A stretch of 64,000 nt of DNA from Trichobilharzia regenti (GCA_944472135.2 OX235265.1:558001-622000); one strand, 5' to 3'; positions 33,660-44,895 are shown, counted from the first letter of the stretch. The notes: generated by a model not told the origin, from the letters alone. Translations and numbers: made by a program.

Positions 33660-34690
33660 ACAATCGTATTTTGTGCAACTGAAGTTCAAATAGAGAACCT
33701 TGACTAATATCGATATGGTTTCTTGATACTCCCTTCATGAACAAGCATTGCCACAGTACGTCTCGACCGATGGAGTTCAATGCCTATTTAAGGTCAAGAA
33801 ATATGGCGAGTTGTGGACGTTGGTAAATATGCCTATGTTCAAGAATCTGTCGGATGGCCTAGCTTTGGTTAATACATCCCCCTTTCGGCATAAGGGGTTA
33901 TTGCAGGTTTGCTTCTAACTTGCAGCGCTTAGTTGGCTCATGATTATTGAACCTAGAACTTTTGGAACTACGTTATTCAAGCTCATCCTCCTATAGTTGT
34001 CACAGAAAGACTTGTCTCCCGTTCTTTATTAACTGGAATGATCGATAGTTTGCAGCAGTCATATTGGACTATCTCAGATTTTCACACATCTGATGTCACA
34101 GTTACCTTAGTCAACAGTTCATTATGACCATTCTTAAACATATCTGAAGTCATATTGTAATGACAGAAGACAAGGGCCAGGCAACATAATGTTTATTGAT
34201 AAAATCAAGAGGTATTTATAGATTTTTATGTACATTATTGTTAGCTGAGAAGCAACTTCTTATCATTGGTTGTTTTCTTGCTGAAGGTTATTCTGTTACT
34301 TCTTTGTGACCGTTTCTCAGTAAATCAAGCCATATATCTCCAATCGATATTTTCACACGTTAAGCCCACTGTGATTGACTGGTGATTTTCTCAAGGTTAA
34401 GCTTTTGTTATTGTTTTCTAATGACCTTGACTCGGAACGTGAACATTGACGTAAATTGTTGTCTACAATTTTTGGGTTGCAGCCAGCTGTCACCACAATA
34501 TCATCAGGTCCTACTGCTTCGTCTCGTGTCAGATTAGAGATAACTTTCTCAGCCTACTTCAGTTGTAGTTGGTAAACTGATGTGTACATCTCGTACAAGT
34601 TGATTTTGGATGTTGTCAAAGTTTACCTTGACTGTGAGGCTAGTTGAATTACTCTTACCATACTACTCAAGAAGGTGGAGAAATATGACT
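33660..34690 (-). mobile_element. RTE-B LINE reverse-transcriptase 5' part, split by an LTR-like insertion
   Basis: The minus strand carries the region before the palm active site: 'DEAVGPDDIV'-like sequence near 34530-34500, 'FKNGHNELLTKV' near 34140, a 'DNYRRMSLNNVVPKVLGSII' stretch near 33960-34020, 'ILEHRHIYQRPQLAIFLDLK' near 33840-33785 and 'DVLWQCLFMKGVSR' near 33755. The YADD region is absent. Stops and shifts throughout. The LTR-like segment at 34156-34445 interrupts it. Confidence 0.65.
34156..34445 (-). mobile_element. Solo-LTR-like insertion in RTE-B
   Basis: Read on the minus strand it begins TG and ends CA, contains a TATA-like 'ctataaatacc' and an AATAAA about 40 bases before the end, and interrupts RTE-B coding sequence. 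The 3' third resembles 59640-59711 ('ttctgtcgttaca'). No clear target-site duplication is seen, so the boundaries are approximate. Possibly a Gypsy- or BEL-class LTR. Confidence 0.55.
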
Positions 34691-34707
34691 AATTTATCTT
34701 AAGCATT

Positions 34708-35578
34708 TGACTTCCGGGTCACACAAAATCGAAGACTTACAAGTGGAAACCGACAAACTGGTCGAAGGAGCAGCAAAGACACGAATTCAGGTGAACATAG
34801 GCAAGACGGAGGTTATGAAAATAACCAACCAACCAACAACAACAGTAGCAACATCCAGCGCCAATCACCATCAACGGGAGGAATTTGAAAGAGCTCGCTT
34901 CACTCATTTATCTAGGGAGCATCGTCTCAACTACAGGAAGTCGGAACGAAGGAGGATGTCAAATCGAGAATCGAATCGGAAAAGCGAGAAACACATTCAT
35001 CAACCTGAAACCAATCTGGAAATCTTCTTCACTCAGCCAGTATCAACAACAAAATTCGCTCGGATTTTCAATACAAACGTCAAGTCAGTCAGTTCTTCTA
35101 TACGGATGAGAAACTTGGCGGGCGGGTTACAAAGAATATTTCAAACAGCCTGTTGCAGACCTTTATCAACAACCAACTGTCTTCGCTGGATCTATACTGA
35201 AGATCAGATGGCCGGGCCGGAAAGAATCACCAACAAGAAACTATGGCGGGGAAGAAACAAAACAAGAAGCAATCTCCAACCAACATATATGCAGGAGAAT
35301 GTGGAGATGGATTGGACACTGGATGAGGAGGCCGCGGGGTGACATCGCGCGCGCGTCAGGCCATTGCTCGAGTGGAACCCGAAAGGGAAGAGGCGAGTGG
35401 GACGTCAGTGGAAGGGTGACATGGAGGAGATCGTGTGAAGAGGAGTTGAAAGAGTATGGACTAACATGGATGCAGATGAAAAGTACAGCAGAAGGCAGAA
35501 GTGGCATGTGGAGACGTGAAGTTGAAGCCCTATGTTCCACTAGGAACCGAAGGGAACAATAATAATAATAATTCGACT
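34708..35578 (+). mobile_element. RTE-A LINE, 5'-truncated, best copy
   Basis: The plus strand reads 'EDLQVETDKLVEGAAKTRIQ' then 'VNIGKTEVMKIT' (ORF 34707-35342), shifts to 'SLIYLGSIVSTTGSRN' with 'INLKPIWKSS' (ORF 34885-35109), then 'MWRWIGHWMRRPRGDIARAS' with 'WRRSCEEELKEYGLTWMQ' (ORF 35299-35562). This is the RTE C-terminal region after the palm. The 3' end is 'ggaaccgaagggaac' plus (AAT)n at 35558-35573. At least three frameshifts. Confidence 0.85.
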
Positions 35579-36051
35579 TCCGGACCTATGGGTCCCAGGT
35601 TTGAATCTCAATTTACGCACTTCAGCTCAGGCAACAACGAAGTAACATTATCTTCCACAGAATGAGTTAGGTTAATAGCCTGAAAGGGGAAAAGTCAGTT
35701 CCGGCCAGATGAGCCGTTCCATTCTTGCTGTATTTGGTTATGTTTTAAATTCTTTTAACATTGTCAACTTGTACTAATTGTCGATAAATATTACCCTCCA
35801 ATGAAAAAGACTCTGTGTGTTATTGTAAGCCATTTGAAATCGCGTGCTCTATCTATGCACTAATTGCAATTAAGCACATACATAATGGACATTGAGTTAC
35901 TTATAGCTGTGATTTTATTTCTTTTATACTAAGTCTATTTTAATTCAAATTGACAATTTGCAATTTACTCAGTTTGACGTGGAATTTCTCCATAATTTTC
36001 ATTGGAAACTAAAGTTATTCAAATCACAAAATATGATCGGTCTGCTTGGTG

Positions 36052-36750
36052 TACCATAAATATGAAAAAGAGAAGACATTCAGTGAAGAGACTCTTTTCG
36101 GCCTTTGAGTTGTTGTAGGTTTTCCTCTGATGTAGGTGTGAGATCGTAAGTTTGGTTTATTAGATTTTCGAACTGAACCTGGCATTGTGGCTTGTCAATA
36201 CTTGGTGGTTGTACGCAGAATTTTGGACCTAGGGATAGTACCTCTAGTTGGGTAGTAGACAGTGTAATGTCTGAAAGGTTGAATACGTACTTTTCTGGAT
36301 TGCTTGGGAACGGAGATTCATTATTAATTTTAGGCTTCAGGCTTTTGAGCAGGTCTGCTTTAGTCTTGATGCATTCTTTCTGAGTGACTTGTTGTACATA
36401 TTCTTCGAAGGAATGGCGTAGTTCTTGATCTAAGTCTTCGACTGCATGAGCTTTTGAGGAGACATTTCGCTCTAGACGAAAAGAGTCTTTTCGCTGAACA
36501 TCTTCCCTTTACCATAAATATAGCAATCAAAAAAGCAAGCATAGATGCCTAATACTGTATTACTACTGATTGGGTCACATGAGTAATCAGGCACCAGCAC
36601 CCACACCAACCGGCAGTACTTATTAGTGAGATCGAAGCGATTGAAACATCATACAGTCGTTTCGTTGGTTTCAGACTGGGCCCTATCATCGGTGTGTTTC
36701 CGCTTCGATTTAGCTCAGAAAACCGAGTCATTTCAAACCACCTGAATTCT
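36052..36750 (-). mobile_element. Penelope-like element 5' part of RT ORF with upstream hammerhead-like motif
   Basis: An ATG-less minus frame (about 36500-36070) reads 'NLSDITLSTTQLEVLSLGPK' then 'FCVQPPSIDKPQCQVQFENL', the conserved N-terminal region of PLE reverse transcriptases. Direct repeats taccataaatat at 36052-36063 and 36510-36521 could be a target duplication around a 446-bp piece. Beyond it, minus strand 36720-36640 holds a hammerhead-like motif (CCGATGA, CCAACGAAAC), as expected for a PLE 5' terminus. The two readings conflict; see findings. Confidence 0.7.
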
Positions 36751-37539
36751 AATTTAACTACTCTGGTGAACTGGTAATACATTGAATGAAATTCGCCATT
36801 TGCAATTTACACTCTTCGATTTGGCTGACTGGTAATCACTACTGTTTTGATACAAGTAGTGTCCAGCTACTCATGTCACTTAATCAGTAGTATATTGGTC
36901 TGTTTGAATTAGAAGTGTGTGCAGAAAGGTTGGGGAGGGAGTGTGGGGTTATAGCTGAAGGGTTTGAGATTCATTTTAACAATTATATGCTGCTTTTACA
37001 AATACGCGGGTTGGTGTTTTTGGGTGAAATGAAGCACTTCTAAGTTGACAATGGGCTTACGTTGATAAGCTCAGTGTGACGTTATGAATTCGCGCTACTG
37101 CAGAATTTTGGATTCTTAGAAACCATAGTCAAAATATTCATTGTCTTTATTCAAGGTATATTCACTACAATAGCCATTAGTTAGTATGAATGGTAAAATT
37201 TAAAATAGTCCCAATTCTTCTGCTTTTTAATTCTGAAGTCATTTTTACCACGTTTTTAATCAAATTATGGTGAATTTTCGTTAGACTGTTTTGGGAACTC
37301 TGTTCAGTTTGTTGGGGGTTCATGGATTTTAGGTAAAGGGAGTGGAAGAAAGAGAAATGTATGAAAACCAAGAATTATTTGTACATTCCTTTTTTCTAAT
37401 TCAAAATATTTTGTTAGTATAAATGCTGGTTGTGTTAACAAGTTTTGTGGGGAGTATGTTATCACTAAACTACTAACTGCCAATCAGATTACTTGTCTTC
37501 TTCTTCGGATTTGTATTATTTATCCCTACAGAAACCTTT

Positions 37540-37795
37540 TTTTAATTGGTAGTCATTCCAGGGTAGACTGTTCGCTAACAACTCATGTTGTTGGGGTTCA
37601 ATTCCCGACCATCGTACTCCTAAATCTCGTCTTAGTGTATTAGCCGAGAGGGGAAGCCTGGAAATGGTGGGAGGTTGAGCGTGAGGCTAGCAATCCCTCG
37701 CCCCTTCCGTAAAAACATAACATCATAGCTACTGAGACTTCAAAGCTTGGACCTTGAAGCCCTCTTTCCCACTCAGACTGACTGGAAAGAAATCC
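37540..37795 (+). repeat. SINE-C copy
   Basis: Decayed tRNA-like head with B-box region 'ggggttcaattcccg' (about 37594), a body with 'gagcgtgaggctagcaatccc', tail 'gaagccctctttcccact'. Confidence 0.65.
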
Positions 37796-37911
37796 TATAT
37801 TTTTCTGTTTTAAGAAAAATGGAGAATAGGTTTCGTTGAATGCATATTTAATTTCCTTTTAGTGGCAATTGTACACATCTTTACTAAGTAAATCCTAACC
37901 AAGTATTTTAC

Positions 37912-38145
37912 TAGTGCGTCGGTTGCACAGCGGTTAGGACTCTCGCCGACCATGCATATGGTCCGAGGTTCGATCCCCGGCCACCGACGCACTCCTTTAC
38001 CTCGCTAAGCCAGAAATAATGCTGGTGAAGAGGGAAGGTTGGGCATGAGGCTAGCAACCCCATCCTGTAAAACAAACACTTCTTCAGAAACTTCAAGCCA
38101 CTAGCTTGAAGCCCTATGTTTCACTGGGGAAAGTGAAGGAAAAAT
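37912..38145 (+). repeat. SINE-C copy, well preserved
   Basis: tRNA-like head with 'cgaggttcgatccccgg', body 'ctttacctcgctaagccag' and 'gggcatgaggctagcaaccc', tail 'gaagccctatgtttcactgg', A-rich end. Closely similar to the copy at 26100. Confidence 0.75.
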
Positions 38146-38164
38146 TATTAATTACTATTGAGTG

Positions 38165-38370
38165 TTTTACTGTTGGTTTAAGCTATTTAGGACGATGTAG
38201 GCAGACTGGCTTGAATCGTTAAGACACTGTGAAACAATGGCTAGGGATTATTGGTGAAATATTGGGAAATCGTTCTCATTGACACAAATAAATTTATTCT
38301 ATGTGGCAATTTGAACTGCTGAAGTTTTGTGCAAAGCTCTACATTGAAAGTTGACGAATTCACATAACCT
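38165..38370 (+). mobile_element. RTE-B remnant
   Basis: Diverged C-terminal/3' UTR part ('aacaatggctagggattatt', 'cgttctcattgacac', 'gtgcaaagctctacattg'). Short and heavily deleted. Confidence 0.45.
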
Positions 38371-38887
38371 TGTGTTAAAATGTCCGTTTGAAGTTGTCAT
38401 GGTTATCCGAGTGTAAAGAAACCCTCCCTATTACATAACTTATATCAACATCTTTAAGGTTTGTCTGTACATTTTTGGAGAAAAAAGTTTGTGGCGTTAC
38501 TCATTTTTTTAGTTAATGCAAATACACTGTGTAATGTAACATCAGCTTTTTACCATAGGAGAGATTAAAAGCTTTGTTCTATCCCAATGGATTACGTAAT
38601 TGACGTGAAAAACACCTAACGTTTTTGTATGGATTATTGGCAGTTGCCATAGGATATCACAGCGTATTGTACGATGACAATCATAAGCGGTAATATGTAC
38701 CAATCAGAATTTGAATAATGCTTAGCTTTTGTTGTTCTATGCGTAGTAGACATGTTGTGGTTCATTGAATTAAGCACTATGCTTTCAGCCTATGGATCGC
38801 AGTGTTGAATCTTCCCCCACTTACTTCAGTCTGCTTGGTATTATAAGCCTTTAAATAATTAGTGTGACTAATAGGTTGGCGCGGGGT

Positions 38888-39640
38888 ATTATTATCGTTC
38901 CCTTAGACTACTAGTGGAACACAGGGCTTCATTAGCACATTTCCATTAAATCTTTTCCTCAGTGGGCGGCGTCCTTAGCTGACTTCGTGATTTCTCATCT
39001 GCTCACATCTTCCCTTCACGCCACCTCCCTGGTATCACCCTCTTTCTCTCAAATCACTGTTCCCCATTCGGCTTTCATTTGAAGGCCTGGCACGCTACGT
39101 CAGCCAACGATCTCCTCAGTGTGTGTCCGGACCATTTGCATTTACTTTGGGTTGTTTGTTGGGCATTAGATGCTTGGTTGGTACGTTGCAAGAGTCCCTT
39201 ATTGCCAATCCTTTCTGGTCAACCAACTTATCTTCGGTAGGGATCCAGTGAAATCATCTGTTAATGAAAGTCTGAAGCATGTTTGAAATGCCATTCGTGA
39301 TGTGCCAAGTCTCTGAACCATATAGAAGTACTGAATTCACACTGGTGTAGAAATTTCGGGCCATCATTGTTATGCTGATTGCAGTAGATTTCCCGCGCTG
39401 ATTTAAGATTAGTGAAGGTCTCTCTTGCCTTTATGATGCTGGCTGGCTTTTACAGCTTCATCAGTGGAACTTGTAGTTGATAGTCGTTGATTTGATATCT
39501 TCATCACCTTTGGCTTCTTGATGTTCACCTGAAGTCGTCTCTTTACTGTCAGCCTTTTCTGTCGCCTTGTTTGTCTCCTCGTGTTGTTCTTCGAATTTAT
39601 GTGACATTCAGCATAAGTCATCCGGGAAGTCCGGGTGTTC
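38888..39640 (-). mobile_element. RTE-A LINE, 5'-truncated
   Basis: The 3' end has (ATT)n and 'gttccctt...ggaacacagggcttc' near 38890-38930. The minus strand then carries C-terminal coding remnants. An ORF at 39409-39621 contains 'RLQVNIKKPKVMKISNQRLS', homologous to 'RIQVNIGKTEVMKITNQ' in the copy at 34708. Broken by several stops. Confidence 0.75.
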
Positions 39641-39990
39641 TAGAGTCTTCTTGTTAACCCCAACATATTTGTGTTTGCTCACTACTCACGGTCTGACACA
39701 CCATCCAATCCATCACAATCAGCAATCTCATCAGCGATAGTAAGTATTCTATCTTCATTCCAATGGTTTCGCTGAGTTTTCCACCCCCTTACAGGGTAAC
39801 TGGGTTCTAACTACTGAACTGGGATTTTCATTTAATAGGTGGTAGGTGTTTGAATATATTACACGAAACTAATACATCATCAGTGATCTTAGCTGTGAGT
39901 GTATTAAAGTCTCTTGTTCATTGTTATTAATTCATTGGTGTTTAATAATTCTCTCTGGTTGTTCTTTTTGTTTTTTGCTAATCATTTTAG

Positions 39991-40060
39991 GCAATTGATA
40001 CTTATGAGAATTCAGAACGAAACATCGCCACACTTGACTGTCAAATTAAAGCGCGTAAAG
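39991..40060 (+). CDS. Internal exon of the coiled-coil protein gene
   Basis: A 70-nt exon with acceptor ttttag and donor GTAATT at 40061. Read from phase 0 it gives AIDTYENSERNIATLDCQ then IKARK, leaving one G that completes a codon with the first two bases of the exon at 44049 (GCG, Ala). The residues keep a heptad-like spacing. The preceding intron is 39,228 bp. It is flanked on both sides by transposon remnants. Confidence 0.65.
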
Positions 40061-40164
40061 GTAATTTCAATTCACTTTTATTTTGTTTAATATTAGCAAG
40101 TTAAGTGTTAAAGTAAAATTTAACTGTTGATATTTTCACTGAACTCATTCAAACATAGAAACGC

Positions 40165-40455
40165 TTCAAGTTTGACTACAGATTGATATCAGTTACAGAA
40201 CCATTGAAAACTAGGGAGTTCTAGAGAGCTATGTTTCGTCCTGGTTTGGGACTCTTCATCAATACGCACCCATCGGGGTTTCAACCCAGGACTCCCTCCG
40301 GTTACAGGGTACATTATTATATCATTCACCCACTTGGAACTGATCCGATGGTACAAAAGTTTCAACTTCTACCAGTTTATGATTTTAGCGTGACAACTAG
40401 CCTTGCAACTGGGGGGTCCTGAATTCGAAACCTGGCGAGTGCTTACCACTGCTGT
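40165..40455. mobile_element. SINE-B foldback, partial
   Basis: A minus copy (40165-40392) with tail, ribozyme remnant (minus TTGATGAAGAG, GGACGAAAC), a B-box-like 'ggggtttcaaccca' and extended 5' region. It is followed by a plus-strand head fragment ('ggggggtcctgaattcgaaa', 40415-40440). The plus ribozyme part is missing. Confidence 0.55.
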
Positions 40456-41094
40456 TAACTCATTTTGTTTTGTTTCACAGCTGTTACATTCAAATATTGT
40501 AATATGAATATTTTTGAGTCTTCATATTGAGTTGTGCAGATTGCAAATGATAGACTTGATGCTCGACAACACAGTAAGGAGACCTGGTTTATCTGAAACC
40601 TGTCATGTGCGTATTTGCGCGCAACACACTTCGGACATTCTGATCACACATACACACACACACACACACGTACTTATGATACACATTTAAATGGAAGGCA
40701 ATATAGGCATGAATTATTACAATACAGATCAGATTGTGTACAGGTCAAGGTCACAAATAATGGGTAGAGAGGTAACTCAAAGTTGTGGGTAAGAAAGAAA
40801 AAAAAAGCAAAGAAGGGGCTGGAAAAATATTATGCACTAAACTGAACCAAGTTTCTAAATTGGATTAACAAGGCAGGTTTGAAGTAATAATAAATAACTT
40901 TTGGACACATAAGACTAGTTTGAACCTTTTGTGTACTTCACTATAGTTGATGTCGGACATCTGCTTCCAGGATTCGGTGTATAGTCAGTTCTCCTAAGTT
41001 TTTTTATTCCTCTATGTTCACTTACTTAACAAATATAGATGGAATAGATCGATATATCCGATATATTCTTGGTAATTATAATGTATAGATTTCG

Positions 41095-41425
41095 TTATAG
41101 ATCGACTTAATTTAGAGAATCACTGGACAGTTCTAAAGAGGATTCGTAACCGGTGGAGTCCAGCATATCTGTTGTGGAATGGATGCTCGTCGATAACGTT
41201 AGCTAACAAAGTACCGTTGTATCGTGGTCAGACATAAGTTAGAATTGACTGGTCATTTCATATTCTAACTGACTAGCCTAGTCACCAGAAGGTCCTGGAT
41301 TCGTCTACTGGTGGAGTCACTGCTGAGAAGTTCCAAACAAGAATGAAACAGTTGTTTAGCGCTGTTTGATTTTGAATAATTCTGTAATTGATGTCGATTG
41401 GTGACAAAATCATAATTCCTAAAGT
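41095..41425 (+). repeat. SINE-B copy, degraded, possible foldback
   Basis: Head and ribozyme remnant in plus order (5' region near 41180-41270, 'ggtcctggattcg', CTGCTGAGAAG, AATGAAACAGTTG). A minus-like 'ttagagaatcactgg' at its left end suggests a second, inverted piece. Confidence 0.5.
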
Positions 41426-41509
41426 ACTAACCATGTAAAGAGGTCATTATAATCTGCTAGATTATTGTTATATTTGTGTGTGTCAGTTTAGTCAGTTTTG
41501 CGACTTATA

Positions 41510-41635
41510 TTTCTTCGCGTTTTGAAATGGGACATACGGCTTCAAGCTTGAACTTTAAAATTTCAGTAGCGGTTCGATTTAGTTTTCCGTGGATGGGACT
41601 GCTAACCTTGCTTCCAACCTTTTGGAATTAGTTCA
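41510..41635 (-). repeat. SINE-C tail fragment
   Basis: Minus-strand SINE-C 3' portion ('gacatacggcttcaagcttg' as complement), body to 'gctaaccttgcttccaacc'. No head. Confidence 0.55.
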
Positions 41636-41639
41636 CCCT

Positions 41640-42200
41640 AATAAAATAAGAAATCTGGAGAACAGTTCAGCTATAGCAGCACTTCATGCAATTAAACACA
41701 ACCATAGATCTGAATGGTGAGATAAGATTGACAGTCTTAAAATCTAACTGATATAACAGCGGGGTGGAGGGAGAGATTGATAACAGAAGCTTTATTTTGA
41801 AATAATGGAGAAGATTTATAACTCAGGTGAATGATGTTCGATTAGTTGTGTTCTCTGAAGAGCTGGTTGATTTAATACTGAAGCTTTTGTCGTCCTTCAA
41901 GACAACATCTTCAGCGAAGGTTGTTATTTTTTTTAGAAGGATGAAGAAAGCTTCACAATCAAGTCAAACCTCTCAGGAAGCTTTATTTATCGAATCAACT
42001 GAAAATATGTTCAACATGAGTAATTCAAAACTTGTCCAGTTGGACATCTGGAAAATTCTATTACCCCTAAGACAAATAAGAAAGAATAAAGAAAATTATA
42101 AGACGAAATTTTCGAATTTGTATAGTTATAATTGGTGACGTGATTATGAACAATGATAAATTGTGTTTGAACCTTCGTCATCCAGTAAATAATGCTGTTT
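41640..42200 (+). mobile_element. PLE C-terminal remnant with internal foldback insertion
   Basis: 41690-41797 reads like the GIY-YIG end ('KHNHRSEW') and 'ERLITEALF' region. It is interrupted by a 179-bp insert, then continues 'EALFIESTENMFNMSN' and 'QLDIWKILLP' (ORF 41827-42138). The terminal motif at 42130-42200 ('gattatgaacaatg', 'cgtcatccagtaaat') parallels 28555-28615. Confidence 0.65.
41798..41976. mobile_element. PLE-terminus foldback inserted in a PLE, with TSD
   Basis: Bounded by 12-bp direct repeats gaagctttattt (41786-41797 and 41977-41988). Bases 41798 to about 41935 are antisense PLE-terminus sequence, with CTGAAGA on the minus strand at 41908-41914; about 41936-41976 is a sense piece of the same family. 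Helix II reads GTTGTC with GACGAC, covarying from GTCACC/GGTGAT at 33331-33348. The G of GAAA is changed to A, so activity is unlikely. Confidence 0.75.
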
Positions 42201-42334
42201 CACTGTGTGTCGTATGTTTAATAAACAAATTCATTTGCAGTTACCTATTAACACAGTGTCCAAACTTTGGACATGTACAATAATTCGGGACTTACCGGTT
42301 AAACGAGGTTTAGAAGTGTATGTGTGTGTGTGTG

Positions 42335-42425
42335 TGACCAGGAATCGAACCTTAGACCACTTGAAGCGTGGTCCATTCAACCATCAACGCAGAAAGCACT
42401 ATCCACTGGTACACTTGAACACGAG
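42335..42425 (-). repeat. tRNA-like SINE head
   Basis: Minus-strand B-box region (reverse complement of aatcgaacctta) and an A-box-like region near 42395-42410, resembling the SINE-C head. A (GT)n tract lies beside it at 42320-42337. No body follows. Confidence 0.4.
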
Positions 42426-43890
42426 AGAGCCAGACAGGCTTTAGACCAGGAAGAGGGTGTATTGATCATATCTTCACCCTGCGACAGATTCTAGAACATA
42501 GGCATTCCTACCGGCGTCCAACAATCATTATATTTCTTGACGTAAAGTCGGAATTCGATTCTGTCGACCGAGAGGTACTCTGGCGATGCTTGGATATAAA
42601 GGGAATGCCGAGAAAATACATTGTACTGATTAAGGCCATCACTCTACTCGTAATCATACAGCCAGGGGAGGGCTTACGGCGAGTTGTCATCTGAACTGGT
42701 GATGACTAGTGGTGTCCATCAAGGATGCCCATTATCCCTATTTCTAGTCAATTTCATCATAGATGTAGTAATGGACTTAACCCTAACTCACTTCAGAGAG
42801 TCAGGGATTGACTTGTTACCAGGGAATAATCTCGTTGACTAAGAATATGCAGACGATATAGTCCTTCTAGGCGAGGACGCTGACAAAATACAGCAGAGTC
42901 TTCTCAACACCTTGAGCTGCAATCTACGAATGTTTGGCATGCGATTCGCGCTCTCCTGTCAAATGCAAGATGATGTTACAGGACTGGACTACACTGACTC
43001 CTAGTTTAGAAATAGGAAGTGAAGTGGTAGAGCACGTTGACTGCTTCGCTTATTTGGGAAGTACCATCAGTCCCAACGGATACAGAGGGCTAGTTTCGCA
43101 TATGTCAGTTTACGCCATCTCTGGCATAGATGTGATATCCGGCTATCGACCAAAGGGCGTGTGTACTGCTCAGCAGTCCGCTCTGTCCTCCTTTATGGCT
43201 GTGAAATCTGGCCATTGAGAGTGGAAGACATGAAAAGCCTGGCTAGCTGTCTTTGATCATAGGTGTCTGCATTCTATCTCCCGAGTGAAGTGGTATAATA
43301 GGGTGAGCAATATTGAGGTGAGGTATCGGTTGAGTGCTAGGTAGGTAGGTGGGAGGGGAAATCACTGGACGAGGCTGTGAAATTACATCGACTGAGATGG
43401 TTAGGACATGTGTTACGCATGCCTAGTCCAGGCATTGCCTTCCTCGACGGGCAATGTTAGCTGACTGACATAGGGTTAGGCTGGATAAGAACTGGCGGCG
43501 GTCAAACCAAAACATGGCCTCATCAGTCAATGAAATCTACAACAGTTAGTCAAAGCCAGCCAAGTAGGAAGGTGTAGATTGGCCTCCTAGTTGGGGTCGT
43601 CGGGACGGTAAAAAATCAATGGTTGGAAACAATTGGTGACATGGCTCAAAATCGTTCTCAATGGTTGGTGAAGATGCATTCACTCCTTGTAACCTATAAT
43701 TTCTAATGAAGCTACATAGTTCTTCGTTATTACTATTCCTTTGTCTCACACCTCTGTTTACCGTCTCTCTCTACTATGCATTTCTTCTTCTTTCTTCTTT
43801 TGCTTTGTGTGTTACATGGAGTGGAGTGTGGCGACTTGAACTGCCGCATATATGTGCAAAGTTCTATGTCGAAAACAGACAGACAAACAG
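42425..43890 (+). mobile_element. RTE-B LINE with reverse-transcriptase domain, 5'-truncated
   Basis: Begins at 'RGCIDHIFTLRQILEHRHSY', continues 'RRPTIIIFLDVKSEFDSVDR' and 'EVLWRCLDIKGMPRKYI', then frameshifts into the QGCPLS-like and YADD regions (about 42720-42870). The YLGS region (ORF 42934-43218) and C-terminus follow; the 3' UTR ends in agacagacaaacag near 43875. A stop replaces the residue before the YADD box. One of the two longest RTE-B copies that keep both the RT palm and the 3' end. Confidence 0.85.
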
Positions 43891-44048
43891 ACTTGAACCC
43901 ATCTACCTACCTTGATATATTAACTGAGTTGATTAGTTTTATAAATTATATAATTTTGTAATGTGTTAATAATGATTATTATTACTACAACTCAGAAATG
44001 ACTTACTAATTTTTCTCTTTCTTCTTTTTGTCCCTTCAATGCAAACAG

Positions 44049-44131
44049 CGGAATTATTAAAACAACAAAATGAAAATGAATCATTGAAAAAAGAAATTGA
44101 TTGTTTCTTAAAAGAGATGGTTGATATGTGA
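44049..44131 (+). CDS. Terminal exon of the coiled-coil protein gene, TACC-like end
   Basis: Acceptor at 44047-44048 after a long pyrimidine tract. It encodes AELLKQQNENESLKKEI then DCFLKEMVDM and a TGA at 44129-44131. The last 19 residues follow the pattern ENExLxx..D..L...M that ends animal TACC domains. TACC proteins bind microtubule-associated partners at centrosomes and spindles. The match is short and made from memory, so identity is a hypothesis. The protein is predicted to be cytosolic with no membrane segment in the visible part. Confidence 0.65.
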
Positions 44132-44895
44132 TCATCTCTGTGACCCCCATGTCTGTCTGCCTCTCTCTGTGTGTCTCTATGTGTCACATTCCCTACATAT
44201 CGTACTGATGATGATCATCATCCCCACTTACAAATAGAAAGTGAAGATTTGCTATTACCAATATCATTATTATTATTACTTTTCTTATTATAACTCGTAT
44301 ATATTTATACATAGACACATTCATTTGTTGATACAAAATGCGCGCCTACCATACGAGATTTGACTCCACTTTCCAAACATTTGTCTACTTTGTTCGACTC
44401 CCTCCCTCTCCCTGACTTAACTTTAAAATTCTTTATTTTGTAATGAAAGGTATTATTTATTTTCAATTGAAAAAAGAAGGGGGGCATGCATCTAATTCTC
44501 TTTACTTTAGGAAAGTATATTTTAGTTTCCCTGGCCGGGGGGGGGGTGGTTGCTGGGGGGAGAGAGAGAGAGGTTGGATTATTTTTCAATATTTTTTTTG
44601 TGTGTAAAATTATGAGAAAATTTCTGTTTTTTATCCACATGCGCATGCATAACTTTTATTTTCATAGGAACATTTTCTTCTTTCTCTTTTCTCTTATTTT
44701 GTATATCCTGTGTGAAAATTACTCACTCACTTACTGATTCAATCCCCCGTCGTCCTCCTCGTCGTCCCGTTTTCTTTTTATTTTGATCGCTTATTATTTT
44801 ATTCTTTGTCACATGCTTAATTTGTTTTCCTTCTTCTTCCCCCTTTTGGTCTTCAGTTTTTAAGTTTTAAATAAAAAATGCTTGTTTCTTTTTGG
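44132..44895 (+). other. Likely 3' untranslated region
   Basis: AT-rich sequence after the stop codon, with a G-run (44537-44546), a GA tract and T-rich stretches but no transposon motif. AATAAA at 44870-44875 is a plausible polyadenylation signal. An RTE-B copy starts about 55 bases later. Confidence 0.45.
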
